Shown piece by piece: positions 7,242 through 15,871 of a DNA stretch of 64,000 nucleotides. Numbering within the stretch: position 1 is the stretch's first letter; each line of letters opens with the position of its first letter. The position numbers and the translations under genes are program-made. The notes beneath the pieces are model-generated. The model did not search any database. It was not told the origin of the DNA and worked only from the letters and a program-made list of their open reading frames with translations. Origin of the DNA: Flavobacterium sp. YO12 (GTDB lineage: Bacteria; Bacteroidota; Bacteroidia; Flavobacteriales; Flavobacteriaceae); assembly GCF_004119495.1 (NCBI RefSeq), contig NZ_NRQU01000025.1, positions 1 through 64,000 of the forward strand. Reading direction: 5' to 3'.

Positions 7242-10200
7242 TTAGTTTTTCTCAATCCATTTTCTGGCATTGACAAAAGCTTCATGCCAAGGCGAAACCT
7301 CGTCATTTCTGTCTTTTGGATAATGCGCCCAGTTCCATTGGAAAGTCGAACGCTCAATGTGAGGCATCATAACCAAATGTCTTCCTGTTTTATCACACAT
7401 CATTGCTGTGTTATAATCAGAACCGTTAGGATTTGCAGGATAACCTTCGTAAGCATATTTAGAAACGATGTTGTATTGATCTTCTGCATAAGGTAGTTTG
7501 AATTTACCTTCTCCGTGAGAAACCCAAACTCCTAAAGTGCTTCCAGCCAATGTCGATAACATAACCGAATTGTTTTCCTGAACTGTTACAGAAGTAAAGA
7601 TACTTTCGTGTTTGTTACTTTCGTTATGGTGCATTTTTCCGTGAACTTCATGTTCTGGATTAATCACTTCCAATTCCATAAACAACTGACATCCGTTACA
7701 GATTCCAACAGAAAGAGTATCTTCTCTTTTGAAGAAATTATCTAAAGCTGTTTTTGCTTTTTCATTGTATAAGAAAGCGCCAGCCCATCCTTTAGCAGAA
7801 CCTAAAACGTCAGAGTTAGAGAATCCACCAACAGCACCAATAAACTGAATGTCTTCAAGCGTTTCACGACCAGAAATTAAATCCGTCATGTGAACGTCTT
7901 TTACGTCAAATCCAGCTAAGTACATTGCATTTGCCATTTCGCGCTCAGAATTACTTCCTTTTTCACGAATAATAGCCGCTTTTGGTCTTGGTTTTGAATT
8001 GTCGATTTCTGGTTTTTTTCCCGTAAAGTGCGCAGGGAAAGTATAATTTAAAACCTGATTTTTATAGTTTTCGAAACGAGCTTTTGCTGTTCCGTTTTTA
8101 GATTGTTTTTGATCTAATAAATAAGAAGTTTCAAACCAAAGATCTCTGTAAGTTGGAATATCTAATTTGTAATCTCCAATTTCTAAAGTTGCAGTTTCTT
8201 GAACTGAACCGATTTTGAAGAATTCAATATTATTAGCATTTAATTTAGCTTCAACAGCCGAATCAGATTTAGCTTGGAATACGATTCCAATATTTTCAGC
8301 GAAAAGGATTTTCAATAAGTCTTTTTCTGCGAAAGCGCTGAAATCAATTTTTGCTCCAAGGTTTACATCAGCAAAACACAATTCTAATAAAGTGGTGATT
8401 AAACCACCGCTTCCGATATCGTGACCCGCTAAAATTTGGCTTTCGCCGATTAATTCCTGGATTGTGTTAAAAGCATTTTTGAAGAAAGAAGCGTCTTTAA
8501 TAGTAGACGTTTCGTTTCCGATTGTGTTTCTAATTTGTGCAAAAGATGAACCTCCTAATTTGAAATCATCCTGAGACAAATTGATATAATAGATTGAATC
8601 TCCGTTTTTCTGTAAAACCGGTTCAACTACTTTTCTAATATCAGTACAGTTTCCTCCAGCCGAAATAATAACCGTTCCCGGCGCAATTACTTCGTCATTT
8701 GGATATTTTTGTTTCATCGAAAGTGAATCTTTTCCTGTCGGAATATTGATTCCCAATTCAATTGCAAATTCTGAACAACCTTCAACAGCAGCGTATAAAC
8801 GAGCGTCTTCACCTTCGTTTTTACAAGCCCACATCCAGTTTGCAGATAATGAGATTCCTTTCAACTGATCTTTAATTGGCGCCCAGATAATGTTTGATAA
8901 CGATTCTGCGATAGCATTTCTACTTCCTGCAACAGGATCAATTAAAGCAGCAATAGGAGCGTGTCCAATAGAAGTTGCAATTCCTTCTTTTCCTAAATAA
9001 TCCAGAGCCATAACTCCAACATTATTCAAAGGCAATTGTAACGGACCTGCATTTTGTTGTTTCGCAACTTTTCCTCCAACACAACGGTCAACTTTATTAG
9101 TCAACCAGTCTTTTGAAGCAACAGCCTCTAAACGTAAAACGTCTTTTAAATATGATTCGAAATCTGCAGCGTCATAAGCAATATCAGCATATTTTCTGTC
9201 GATAGTTTTATCTGTCATAACCGTTTTAGGAGAACTTCCGAAGAAATCTTCTAAAGCATAATCCATCGGTTTTGAACCATTTGATTTTGATTGGAAAGTA
9301 AAACGGTGATCTCCTGTTACATCTCCAACCTGATACATTGGCGAACGCTCTCTATCAGCAATTCTTTGTAAGGTATCAATATCTTTTTGACCAATAACCA
9401 ATCCCATTCTTTCCTGAGATTCGTTACCAATAATTTCTTTAGCAGAAAGTGTTGGATCTCCAACTGGCAATTTATCCAAATCGATTAAACCTCCAGTTTC
9501 TTCCACTAATTCTGAAAGACAGTTTAAGTGTCCACCTGCACCGTGATCGTGAATAGAAACAATTGGATTATTATCACTTTCTACTAAACCACGAATCGCG
9601 TTTGCAGCACGTTTTTGCATTTCTGGATTTGAACGCTGAATCGCATTTAATTCGATTCCTGAACCGAAAGCTCCAGTATCTGCAGAAGAAACCGCAGCAC
9701 CACCCATTCCGATTCTATAATTTTCTCCACCAAGAATTACGATTTTATCGCCTTCTTGTGGTTTCTTTTTAATAGATTGATCTAGTTTTCCGTATCCAAT
9801 TCCACCCGCTTGCATGATTACTTTATCGTAACCAATTTTGCGATCGTTTTCTGAATGTTCGAAAGTTAAAACAGAACCTGTAATTAAAGGCTGTCCAAAT
9901 TTATTTCCGAAATCTGAAGCTCCGTTTGAAGCTTTGATTAAAATATCCATTGGGGTTTGGTACAACCATTTTCTTTCTTCAAGAGCATTTTCCCATTTTC
10001 TGTCATCGTTCAAACGAGAATATGAAGTCATATAAACTGCAGTTCCTGCTAATGGCAATGAACCTTGTCCTCCCGCTAAACGGTCACGAATTTCTCCTCC
10101 TGAACCTGTTGCAGCACCATTGAAAGGTTCAACTGTTGTTGGGAAATTGTGTGTTTCTGCTTTTAATGAGATAACAGAATCAAATTCTTTTATTTCGTAA

Positions 10201-10895
10201 AAATCAGGTTTGTCAGCTGATTTTGGTGCAAATTGCTGCACTTTTGGTCCTTTTACAAAAGCAACGTTGTCTTTGTAAGCAGACACAATATCGTTAGGAT
10301 TTTCCTGTGATGTTTTTTTGATTAATTTAAAAAGAGAAGTCTCTTTTTCTTCACCGTCAATTACAAATGTTCCGTTGAAGATTTTATGACGACAGTGTTC
10401 TGAATTTGCTTGTGAGAAAGCAAAAATCTCAGAATCAGTTAATTTTCTTCCTAGTTTAGTTGCAAGATTATTTAAGTAATCAACTTCTTCGTCACTTAAA
10501 GCTAAACCTTCAGCTTTATTGTAAGTTGCAATATCATCAATTTCCAGAATTGGTTCCGGCTGAATGTTGATAGTGAAGATTTCTTGATCTAATTCGTTGA
10601 ATTTTTGAAAAAGCATCGGGTCAAAATCAGTGAAATTTTCCGTTGCTGGATGAAATTCTTCAATTCTGATAATGCCCGGAACACCCATGTTTTGAGTGAT
10701 TTCTACAGCATTTGTGCTCCATGGTGTGATCATAGTGGCGCGAGGACCAACAAAAAAACCCGTCAATGCGGATTTTTCGATCTTATTCGAGTCGGCAAAA
10801 AGCCAGTTTAATTTTGAAATGTCTTGAGCTGAAATTTCGTTTTGCGTCTGTACGGCAAAAACAGTTTTGCTTTGGTTTTCAAAGAAATGGATCAT
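7242..10895 (-). CDS. purL: Phosphoribosylformylglycinamidine synthase (FGAM synthase, large fused form)
   Basis: Catalyses the fourth step of de novo purine synthesis: FGAR + glutamine + ATP to FGAM + glutamate. The frame is open from 10967, but the start is placed at the ATG at 10895 (MIHFFENQSKTVF) because a consensus promoter lies at 10925-10956, inside the longer reading. This gives 1217 residues in the single-chain layout: N-terminal PurS-like part, two synthetase halves (AATGSGGEIRDRLAGGQGS; IPTGKDSLSMKQ) and a C-terminal class I glutaminase with Cys1066 in GICNGCQ, His1179 and Glu1181 in PHIERS. All key motifs are intact. It is monocistronic with its own promoter and terminator. Confidence 0.97.
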   Translation of the reverse strand: MIHFFENQSKTVFAVQTQNEISAQDISKLNWLFADSNKIEKSALTGFFVGPRATMITPWSTNAVEITQNMGVPGIIRIEEFHPATENFTDFDPMLFQKFNELDQEIFTINIQPEPILEIDDIATYNKAEGLALSDEEVDYLNNLATKLGRKLTDSEIFAFSQANSEHCRHKIFNGTFVIDGEEKETSLFKLIKKTSQENPNDIVSAYKDNVAFVKGPKVQQFAPKSADKPDFYEIKEFDSVISLKAETHNFPTTVEPFNGAATGSGGEIRDRLAGGQGSLPLAGTAVYMTSYSRLNDDRKWENALEERKWLYQTPMDILIKASNGASDFGNKFGQPLITGSVLTFEHSENDRKIGYDKVIMQAGGIGYGKLDQSIKKKPQEGDKIVILGGENYRIGMGGAAVSSADTGAFGSGIELNAIQRSNPEMQKRAANAIRGLVESDNNPIVSIHDHGAGGHLNCLSELVEETGGLIDLDKLPVGDPTLSAKEIIGNESQERMGLVIGQKDIDTLQRIADRERSPMYQVGDVTGDHRFTFQSKSNGSKPMDYALEDFFGSSPKTVMTDKTIDRKYADIAYDAADFESYLKDVLRLEAVASKDWLTNKVDRCVGGKVAKQQNAGPLQLPLNNVGVMALDYLGKEGIATSIGHAPIAALIDPVAGSRNAIAESLSNIIWAPIKDQLKGISLSANWMWACKNEGEDARLYAAVEGCSEFAIELGINIPTGKDSLSMKQKYPNDEVIAPGTVIISAGGNCTDIRKVVEPVLQKNGDSIYYINLSQDDFKLGGSSFAQIRNTIGNETSTIKDASFFKNAFNTIQELIGESQILAGHDIGSGGLITTLLELCFADVNLGAKIDFSAFAEKDLLKILFAENIGIVFQAKSDSAVEAKLNANNIEFFKIGSVQETATLEIGDYKLDIPTYRDLWFETSYLLDQKQSKNGTAKARFENYKNQVLNYTFPAHFTGKKPEIDNSKPRPKAAIIREKGSNSEREMANAMYLAGFDVKDVHMTDLISGRETLEDIQFIGAVGGFSNSDVLGSAKGWAGAFLYNEKAKTALDNFFKREDTLSVGICNGCQLFMELEVINPEHEVHGKMHHNESNKHESIFTSVTVQENNSVMLSTLAGSTLGVWVSHGEGKFKLPYAEDQYNIVSKYAYEGYPANPNGSDYNTAMMCDKTGRHLVMMPHIERSTFQWNWAHYPKDRNDEVSPWHEAFVNARKWIEKN

Positions 10896-10924
10896 TGTTT
10901 TGTGTAGTTTGTTGTATTGAGGTG

Positions 10925-10956
10925 CAAATTTAATGTAAATAAATAGCAAGCGCAAA
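10925..10956 (-). promoter_or_regulatory. Promoter of purL
   Basis: Read on the minus strand: TTTG (10956-10953), a 20-base spacer, TAAATTTG (10932-10925). This is an exact Bacteroidota consensus. Predicted start near 10918, about 23 bases before the ATG at 10895. I see no PurR-type operator or purine riboswitch. Confidence 0.75.
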
Positions 10957-11001
10957 TTTGATAACAAACTCTTTTGAAAAAAAATGAAGCTGAAATGATT
11001 T

Positions 11002-11225
11002 GTCGCGAAGGCACTAAGGCATTAAGTTTTTTACAAAGGAATTTCTTTGTCTATTTTACTCGCAAAGATGCGAAGTCGCAAAGTTTCTATAAATATAGCC
11101 AATAGTTTCAACCATTGGGACACAATATGGTCACGATCTGTTTCCCGTGGTTGAAACCACGGGCTATGTTGTAAAAAAAAGTCAATTAAACTTAAAAAAA
11201 CTTCGAGCCTTAGTGCCTTCGTGGC
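11002..11225. repeat. Nested inverted-repeat element (GCGAAGGCACTAAGGC arms, CCCGTGGTTGAAACCACGGG core)
   Basis: Outer arms: GTCGCGAAGGCACTAAGGCA near 11002 and GCCTTAGTGCCTTCGTGGC ending at 11225. Inside, 11144-11163 is a perfect hairpin (CCCGTGGTT, GA, AACCACGGG), and a diverged relative (GCCAATAGTTTCAACCATTGG) lies just before it near 11097-11118. The inner motif recurs at 15690-15712. Confidence 0.7.
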
Positions 11226-11233
11226 AAAATAAA

Positions 11234-12745
11234 TTATTTCGGAAAGTCTTTACTCTGATAAGCACCCAAATCTGGTGGTGAAGTTCTTGTAACTCCTAAA
11301 ATATCCTGCAGAATTATATACGACTGATTTCCTTTCGCGAAAGCGGCAGAAGTTTTGTCGATATTGAATTTATTCTGATTGACATTATAAAACTTCGGAT
11401 TTTCATTCAGAATGATGTTGCTGTAATGTTGCGTATCCGTTTTAAATTGATAATCAGGATTTGTTGTTGAACTGCTGAATTTTAAAAGACAATTATTTAA
11501 TTGATAAACAAATGGTGCATTTGTGTTTTTGCTCAAATTAAATTCGTTGGTGTTTGAACCATAAATTATACAATTGTTGAAAGTTGCCTGCGTCAGCGCA
11601 TTTGTTTCGGGCATTTTGCCTGCCAAACTATTGCTTACACTAACTGCAAATTGTGAATTGATTTGCCAATTGTTATAAAAAGTGCAATGTGTAAAACTAT
11701 AGTTTCCGCCGTAAACACAGGATAAACTGGCTAGTCCGGCATAATTTATAACTAGATTTTCTCCGTTAATTCGGGCGTTTTGTGCTAAAATTCCATATTC
11801 AGCACAATTATAAACTTGGGTATTTTTAATTTGAATTGTGTTAACTGAATTTCTGATATTTAATCCCGTAATCGCATTTTTTAAAGTTAAATTTTTGATT
11901 GAATGGTTATTACTTCCGTTTTCAAGAATAACTGATTTCCATTGTCCAGGAATATCCGAATAAAGGGATTCTAGTCGATCGCCTTCAAAAATAACTTCAT
12001 TTTCAAGTTTTTCTGTTGTTGAAGTAGTTCCGTTAATTTGAAGAGAAGCATTTTTGCCAACATATAATCCTGAGTTGGTATGAAAGTGAACTCTTGCGCC
12101 AGCTTCAAAAGTTACTGTTTTGTTTTCTGGAACTCCTGCGTAACCATAAATTACATAAGGTTTTTGTTTGGTAAAAAGTAATTCATTTCCGTTTACAGGA
12201 TCATTTTCGTTGAGATAAAATCCATCAACATCTTTGCCGTCAATTTTGATTTTCTCTTTTGTTCCGTTTGGATTTTGATTCGGATATAAAAAAACTGCGT
12301 CCTGAATTAAGGTTACCAAAGCGACTTGCTGCAGATTTGCACCGCTGTCAAATTGAATTTCATCGGTATATAAAAAATCGGCTGGATTTGCATCTGTAAT
12401 ATCTGCAGTGGTTTCAATAAAAATGTACAAACTGTCTTTTGCTAAAAGCGTAACATTGTTGAAAATTTTACCATTATTGCCACTCATGCCATCAACAGTC
12501 ATTCGGTATTTTGAACTTAGTCCTTTTTTGAATTGTACGACTGGAATTGATATGTCATTTTTACTTCGATTATAGACTTTTAGTTGATAAGTACTTGAGC
12601 CAATATTTTTAAAAACGGTGTCTAAATAAACGGTGTCTTTAGAAAACTTTAGATCTCCAGAACTGGCAACGGTATCAAAGTCAGTTCGGCAAGAACTAAA
12701 AACTAAAATTAAACCCAGAACGAAGATTGCAAAGTATTGACGCAT
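11234..12745 (-). CDS. Lipoprotein with right-handed beta-helix repeats
   Basis: The N-terminus MRQYFAIFVLGLILVFSSC has a lipobox with Cys19, so it is a lipoprotein, probably in the outer membrane. Residues about 25-150 look like an immunoglobulin-type beta-sandwich (FKNIGSSTYQLKVYNRS). From about 200 to 450 there are short repeats of Asn-ladder type (NLTLKNAITGLNIRNSVNTI, IKNTQVYNCAEYGILAQN), the hallmark of parallel beta-helix proteins. It ends DLGAYQSKDFPK; a DLGAYQ-like end is common in this family. No catalytic residues can be assigned. It is probably a single gene, as repeat elements flank it on both sides. Confidence 0.8.
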   Translation of the reverse strand: MRQYFAIFVLGLILVFSSCRTDFDTVASSGDLKFSKDTVYLDTVFKNIGSSTYQLKVYNRSKNDISIPVVQFKKGLSSKYRMTVDGMSGNNGKIFNNVTLLAKDSLYIFIETTADITDANPADFLYTDEIQFDSGANLQQVALVTLIQDAVFLYPNQNPNGTKEKIKIDGKDVDGFYLNENDPVNGNELLFTKQKPYVIYGYAGVPENKTVTFEAGARVHFHTNSGLYVGKNASLQINGTTSTTEKLENEVIFEGDRLESLYSDIPGQWKSVILENGSNNHSIKNLTLKNAITGLNIRNSVNTIQIKNTQVYNCAEYGILAQNARINGENLVINYAGLASLSCVYGGNYSFTHCTFYNNWQINSQFAVSVSNSLAGKMPETNALTQATFNNCIIYGSNTNEFNLSKNTNAPFVYQLNNCLLKFSSSTTNPDYQFKTDTQHYSNIILNENPKFYNVNQNKFNIDKTSAAFAKGNQSYIILQDILGVTRTSPPDLGAYQSKDFPK

Positions 12746-12757
12746 TTAAAAGTTTTT

Positions 12758-12908
12758 TTAGCCACAGATTAAGAGGGTTAAAAAGATTTTTTCTTTGCCA
12801 CGAATTCCGCGAATTTTCACAAATTAAATTGAAATAAAATTCGTGGAAATTTGTGTAACTAGTTGCTATATTTTTAGAATCCTTCTAATCTGTGCAATCT
12901 GTGGCTAA
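12758..12908. repeat. Nested inverted-repeat element
   Basis: Outer arms TTAGCCACAGATT (12758-12770) and AATCTGTGGCTAA (12896-12908). Inner arms GCCACGAATTCCGCGAATTT (from 12797) and AAAATTCGTGGAAATTTGTG (to 12855). The same two families as at 7027-7193, nested the other way round. 12909-13060 holds no further gene; a TCCCGAAATTTCGGGA palindrome lies near 12990. Confidence 0.75.
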
Positions 12909-13060
12909 AAAAAATCAGCCAAAGATTTGATTGTTTTTGTAAAAATAACAAAAAACCTACAGGTTTGAAGTTGAATTTTAAATTTTAGTCCCGAAATTTC
13001 GGGAGGATTTTAGATTTATGTGTTATCTTTCTTTAATTTTACGATTTTAAAGTTTATTTA

Positions 13061-13492
13061 ATGAATTATACAAAAGAACAGATTTTAGCGTACTGCAATG
13101 AATTTTCTAAAAATACATTGATGGAAACGCTGAAAATAGAATATATAGATGCTGGCGAAGATTTTTTAACGGCAAAAATGCCTGTAAACCCAAGTGTTCA
13201 TCAGCCAATGGGATTATTGCACGGCGGCGCTTCTGTAGCTTTGGCAGAAAGTGTGGGAAGTGCAGCTTCTCATTTTTTTATTAATGCCAAGGAACAAGAA
13301 GTTCGCGGTATCGAAATTTCGGCAAATCATTTAAAAAGTATTCGTGAGGGTGTTGTTTTTGGAACTGCCCGAATTATTCATAAAGGAAGAAGTCTTCATC
13401 TTTGGGAAATTAGAATTACGGATGAAGCAGGAAATTTGATTTCGCTTTGCAAATTGACGAATATGGTTTTGGATAGAAAGAAAAGTGAATAA
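13061..13492 (+). CDS. menI: Hotdog-fold thioesterase, probable 1,4-dihydroxy-2-naphthoyl-CoA hydrolase
   Basis: A single hotdog domain of 143 residues. The motif QPMGLLHGGASVALAESVGS (residues about 47-66) closely matches E. coli MenI/YdiI, including the HGG loop and the catalytic glutamate in LAES; the following EISANHLKSIREG matches too. MenI hydrolyses DHNA-CoA in menaquinone synthesis. The stop codon is 3 bases from the start of the isochorismate synthase gene, so the two are co-transcribed, which supports a menaquinone role over a generic PaaI-type esterase. No consensus promoter is visible upstream. Confidence 0.85.
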   Translation: MNYTKEQILAYCNEFSKNTLMETLKIEYIDAGEDFLTAKMPVNPSVHQPMGLLHGGASVALAESVGSAASHFFINAKEQEVRGIEISANHLKSIREGVVFGTARIIHKGRSLHLWEIRITDEAGNLISLCKLTNMVLDRKKSE

Positions 13493-13495
13493 ATT

Positions 13496-14566
13496 ATGAA
13501 TCCATTTTTCTTAAAAATTAAAAAACATAAAGAGCTGAATTTACCTTTTGTACTTTATTCAAAACCCAATACTACTGATCTTGTTGGTGTTTTACAACAA
13601 AATAATACTTTATATACCGTTTCAGATTACAGCGAAAAAGGATTTGTGTTCGCTTCTTTTGATGAAAAACAACTGGTTCTGATTCCTGAAAATGAATCGG
13701 AGATTATTACTGCCGAAAAAGAAATTACTTCATTTGAATCCATCGAAGTTGATGATTTAAGTTTTTATGCTGAAGCTAAATTTCAATACGAATATTTGGT
13801 TGCACAGGGAATTCAAGCCATCAAAAATGAAGAGTTCAAAAAGGTAGTTTTGTCAAGAAGCGAAGTGGTGCCTTTAATTGAATTTGATTTTATTGGAACT
13901 TTTCAGCATTTGGTTCAGTTATATCCAGCGACTTTTTGTTATTGCTTTTTTCATCCGAAAATAGGACTTTGGATGGGAGCGACACCTGAAAAACTGCTAA
14001 AAGCAAATGAAAATGTTTTTGAAACTATGGCTTTGGCGGGAACGCAGAAAGATAATCTGCAAACTGAAATTGTCTGGCAGCAAAAAGAAAAGGACGAACA
14101 GCAATTTGTAACTGATTTTATTGTAAAAAGGCTTAGAGAATTTACAGCTTCGGTTGTGGTTTCTGAACCATATAGTTTAAAGGCGGGTTCTATCTGGCAT
14201 ATTAAAACGGATATTTCGGGAGTTTTAAAAGATAAGTCAACTTTAGAAGAAGTTATTGATACGCTTCATCCAACGCCTGCGGTTTGTGGTTTACCAAAGA
14301 AAAAAGCAAAAGTTTTTATTATTGAAAACGAAAATTACGATCGTACTTTTTACAGCGGATTTTTAGGAGAGCTTAATAGTAGTTTTACAGGAAATAATGT
14401 AAGCTCTGATTTATTTGTAAATTTACGATGCATGCAGATTCAGGAAAACAAAGCCATTTTGTATATGGGCTGCGGTATTACCAAAGAAAGTGTTCCAGAA
14501 AAAGAATGGGAGGAAAGCGTCAATAAATCAATGACGATGAAAAGAGTATTGAGAGTTATGAGTTAG
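13496..14566 (+). CDS. menF: Isochorismate synthase
   Basis: Converts chorismate to isochorismate, the first committed step of menaquinone (or siderophore) synthesis. The C-terminal chorismate-binding domain carries FQHLVQLYPATFCYCFFHP, GATPEKLL, LAGTQ, then HPTPAVCGLPK and NYDRTFYSGFLGE, all diagnostic. The 356-residue length and the short N-terminus fit the MenF/EntC group. It follows the MenI-like gene by 3 bases. With no other siderophore gene nearby, menaquinone is the likelier pathway, as expected for a respiring flavobacterium. Confidence 0.92.
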   Translation: MNPFFLKIKKHKELNLPFVLYSKPNTTDLVGVLQQNNTLYTVSDYSEKGFVFASFDEKQLVLIPENESEIITAEKEITSFESIEVDDLSFYAEAKFQYEYLVAQGIQAIKNEEFKKVVLSRSEVVPLIEFDFIGTFQHLVQLYPATFCYCFFHPKIGLWMGATPEKLLKANENVFETMALAGTQKDNLQTEIVWQQKEKDEQQFVTDFIVKRLREFTASVVVSEPYSLKAGSIWHIKTDISGVLKDKSTLEEVIDTLHPTPAVCGLPKKKAKVFIIENENYDRTFYSGFLGELNSSFTGNNVSSDLFVNLRCMQIQENKAILYMGCGITKESVPEKEWEESVNKSMTMKRVLRVMS

Positions 14567-14587
14567 AAATTATGAGTTATGAATGGC

Positions 14588-14645
14588 TGTCTCCCTGAGC
14601 GTAGTCGAAGGGCGCAAAGGGCTTCGACTCCGCTCAGCCTGACAG
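14588..14645. repeat. Dispersed inverted repeat, CTTCGACTCCGCTCAG family
   Basis: CTGAGCGTAGTCGAAG (14595-14610) and CTTCGACTCCGCTCAG (14622-14637) are complementary except for one position, flanked by GTCTCC and CCTGAC. It separates menF from bshB1. Confidence 0.75.
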
Positions 14646-14685
14646 TAAGAGTAAAATCTGAAACAAAAACAAACAAGAATAAAAA

Positions 14686-15402
14686 ATGAAATTAGATATA
14701 TTAGCCTTTGGTGCGCATCCTGACGATGTAGAATTGGGTTGTGCAGGAACAATTTTAAAAGAAGTTTCTCTAGGGAAAAAAGTTGGTGTTGTTGATTTAA
14801 CGCGCGGCGAATTAGGAACACGCGGAACTGCTGAAACGAGAGATGAAGAAGCAAAAGCTGCAGCCAAAATTTTAGGAGTTGTCGTTCGTGAAAACTTAGG
14901 ACTTCGTGATGGTTTTTTTGTAAACGATGAAAAACATCAATTAGAAGTCATTAAAATGATTCGTAAGTACAAACCTGAAATTGTTTTATGCAATGCTGTT
15001 GACGACCGTCATATCGATCATGGAAAAGGCAGTAAATTAGTTTCTGATGCTTGTTTTTTATCAGGATTAGTGAAAATAGAAACTTCTATAGATGGAGAGC
15101 CGCAAGAAGCTTGGAGACCAAAAGTGGTTTATCATTATATTCAATGGAAAAATATTGAGCCAGACTTTGTAGTTGATATTACAGGCTTTGAAGAAAAGAA
15201 GATCGAATCAATTTTGGCTTATAAAACACAATTTTATGATCCAAATTCAAATGAACCTGCGACACCAATTACGAGTAAAAACTTTTTAGAAAGTGTAAAA
15301 TATCGTGCGCAGGACTTAGGACGCTTAGTTGGTAAAGATTTTGCCGAAGGTTTTACTGTTGAAAGGTGTTTGGCAGTCAATAGCTTAGAAGATTTGATTT
15401 AA
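14686..15402 (+). CDS. bshB1: Bacillithiol biosynthesis deacetylase BshB1
   Basis: Removes the acetyl group from GlcNAc-malate, the second step of bacillithiol synthesis. It is a LmbE/PIG-L zinc deacetylase: AHPDD (residues 10-14) and HIDHGKGS (109-116) supply the zinc ligands His11, Asp14 and His112 and the general-base Asp13. The LTRGELGTRGT motif and the C-terminal FAEGFTVER are typical of BshB1 rather than of other LmbE proteins. 238 residues is the usual length. It lies 120 bases after menF, separated by a repeat, and is followed by tRNA-His. Confidence 0.95.
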   Translation: MKLDILAFGAHPDDVELGCAGTILKEVSLGKKVGVVDLTRGELGTRGTAETRDEEAKAAAKILGVVVRENLGLRDGFFVNDEKHQLEVIKMIRKYKPEIVLCNAVDDRHIDHGKGSKLVSDACFLSGLVKIETSIDGEPQEAWRPKVVYHYIQWKNIEPDFVVDITGFEEKKIESILAYKTQFYDPNSNEPATPITSKNFLESVKYRAQDLGRLVGKDFAEGFTVERCLAVNSLEDLI

Positions 15403-15429
15403 TTTTTATAAAAATTTTTCATTTTTTTC

Positions 15430-15460
15430 TTTGTAGAACTCAACCTTTGTTCTATATTTG
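15430..15460 (+). promoter_or_regulatory. Promoter of tRNA-His
   Basis: TTTG at 15430-15433, a 19-base spacer and TATATTTG at 15453-15460; full consensus. The predicted start is about 12 bases before the mature tRNA. Confidence 0.75.
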
Positions 15461-15478
15461 CACTCGCTAAGCAAAAAT

Positions 15479-15553
15479 GGTGGTTGTAGCTCAGCTGGTT
15501 AGAGTAGCGGTTTGTGGTGCCGCGGGTCGCCGGTTCGAACCCGGTCAGCCACC
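15479..15553 (+). tRNA. tRNA-His (GTG)
   Basis: Cloverleaf built by hand: G-1 at 15479, acceptor GTGGTTG (15480-15486) with CAGCCAC (15546-15552), D-stem GCTC, anticodon stem GCGGT/GCCGC around TTGTGGT, T-arm GCCGGTTCGAACCCGGT. Anticodon GTG reads His codons. The extra G-1 opposite C73 is the histidine identity element. The next three bases are CAG, so CCA is not encoded and must be added by the nucleotidyltransferase. Confidence 0.97.
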
Positions 15554-15561
15554 CAGATTTA

Positions 15562-15590
15562 AAGCCTTGAAGAAATTCAAGGCTTTTTTT
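15562..15590 (+). terminator. Terminator of tRNA-His
   Basis: AAGCCTTGA (15562-15570) pairs with TCAAGGCTT (15577-15585) around AGAAAT, followed by T-run to 15590. Confidence 0.85.
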
Positions 15591-15612
15591 GTGCGTTTAA
15601 TTTTTTTTAAAG

Positions 15613-15802
15613 CATATAAGTGATATAGGTTCATTTTAGATTTTGGGTCTATTTCAATAAAATCAAATAGGTCATATTAGAAAACATAGCCAGCGGTTGA
15701 AACCGCAGGCACTATTTGAATATTAGCTTTTTTTTTAAGCTTTTGCTTTTTAACCTTAGTAATATCAGCTTTGATCTAAAATGACCTTATATCACTTATA
15801 TG
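15613..15802. repeat. 190-base element with 28-base inverted ends
   Basis: The left end (15613-15640, CATATAAGTGATATAGGTTC...) and right end (15775-15802) are complementary over 28 bases with about two mismatches. The interior contains the CAGCGGTTGAAACCGCAG-type hairpin (about 15690-15712), related to the core at 11144-11163, and a poly-T stretch. There is no ORF. It looks like a small non-autonomous mobile element. Confidence 0.65.
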
Positions 15803-15810
15803 GTTTGAAC

Positions 15811-15840
15811 AAAAAAAAAGCATGACAATTACATCATGCT
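15811..15840 (-). terminator. Terminator of the zinc peptidase gene
   Basis: AGCATGA (15819-15825) pairs with TCATGCT (15834-15840); the A9 run at 15811-15819 is a U-run on the minus strand. Confidence 0.8.
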
Positions 15841-15871
15841 TTTTGGTTGGTTATTATATTTGGTTGGTGTA

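Noticed and set aside
7139..7357. Minus-strand ORF of 72 codons
   Set aside because: Lies in another frame over the purL 3' end, its terminator and a repeat element.
14570..14867. Minus-strand ORFs opposite the bshB1 start
   Set aside because: Antisense to a clear bshB1 N-terminus and across an inverted repeat; no sign of a protein family.
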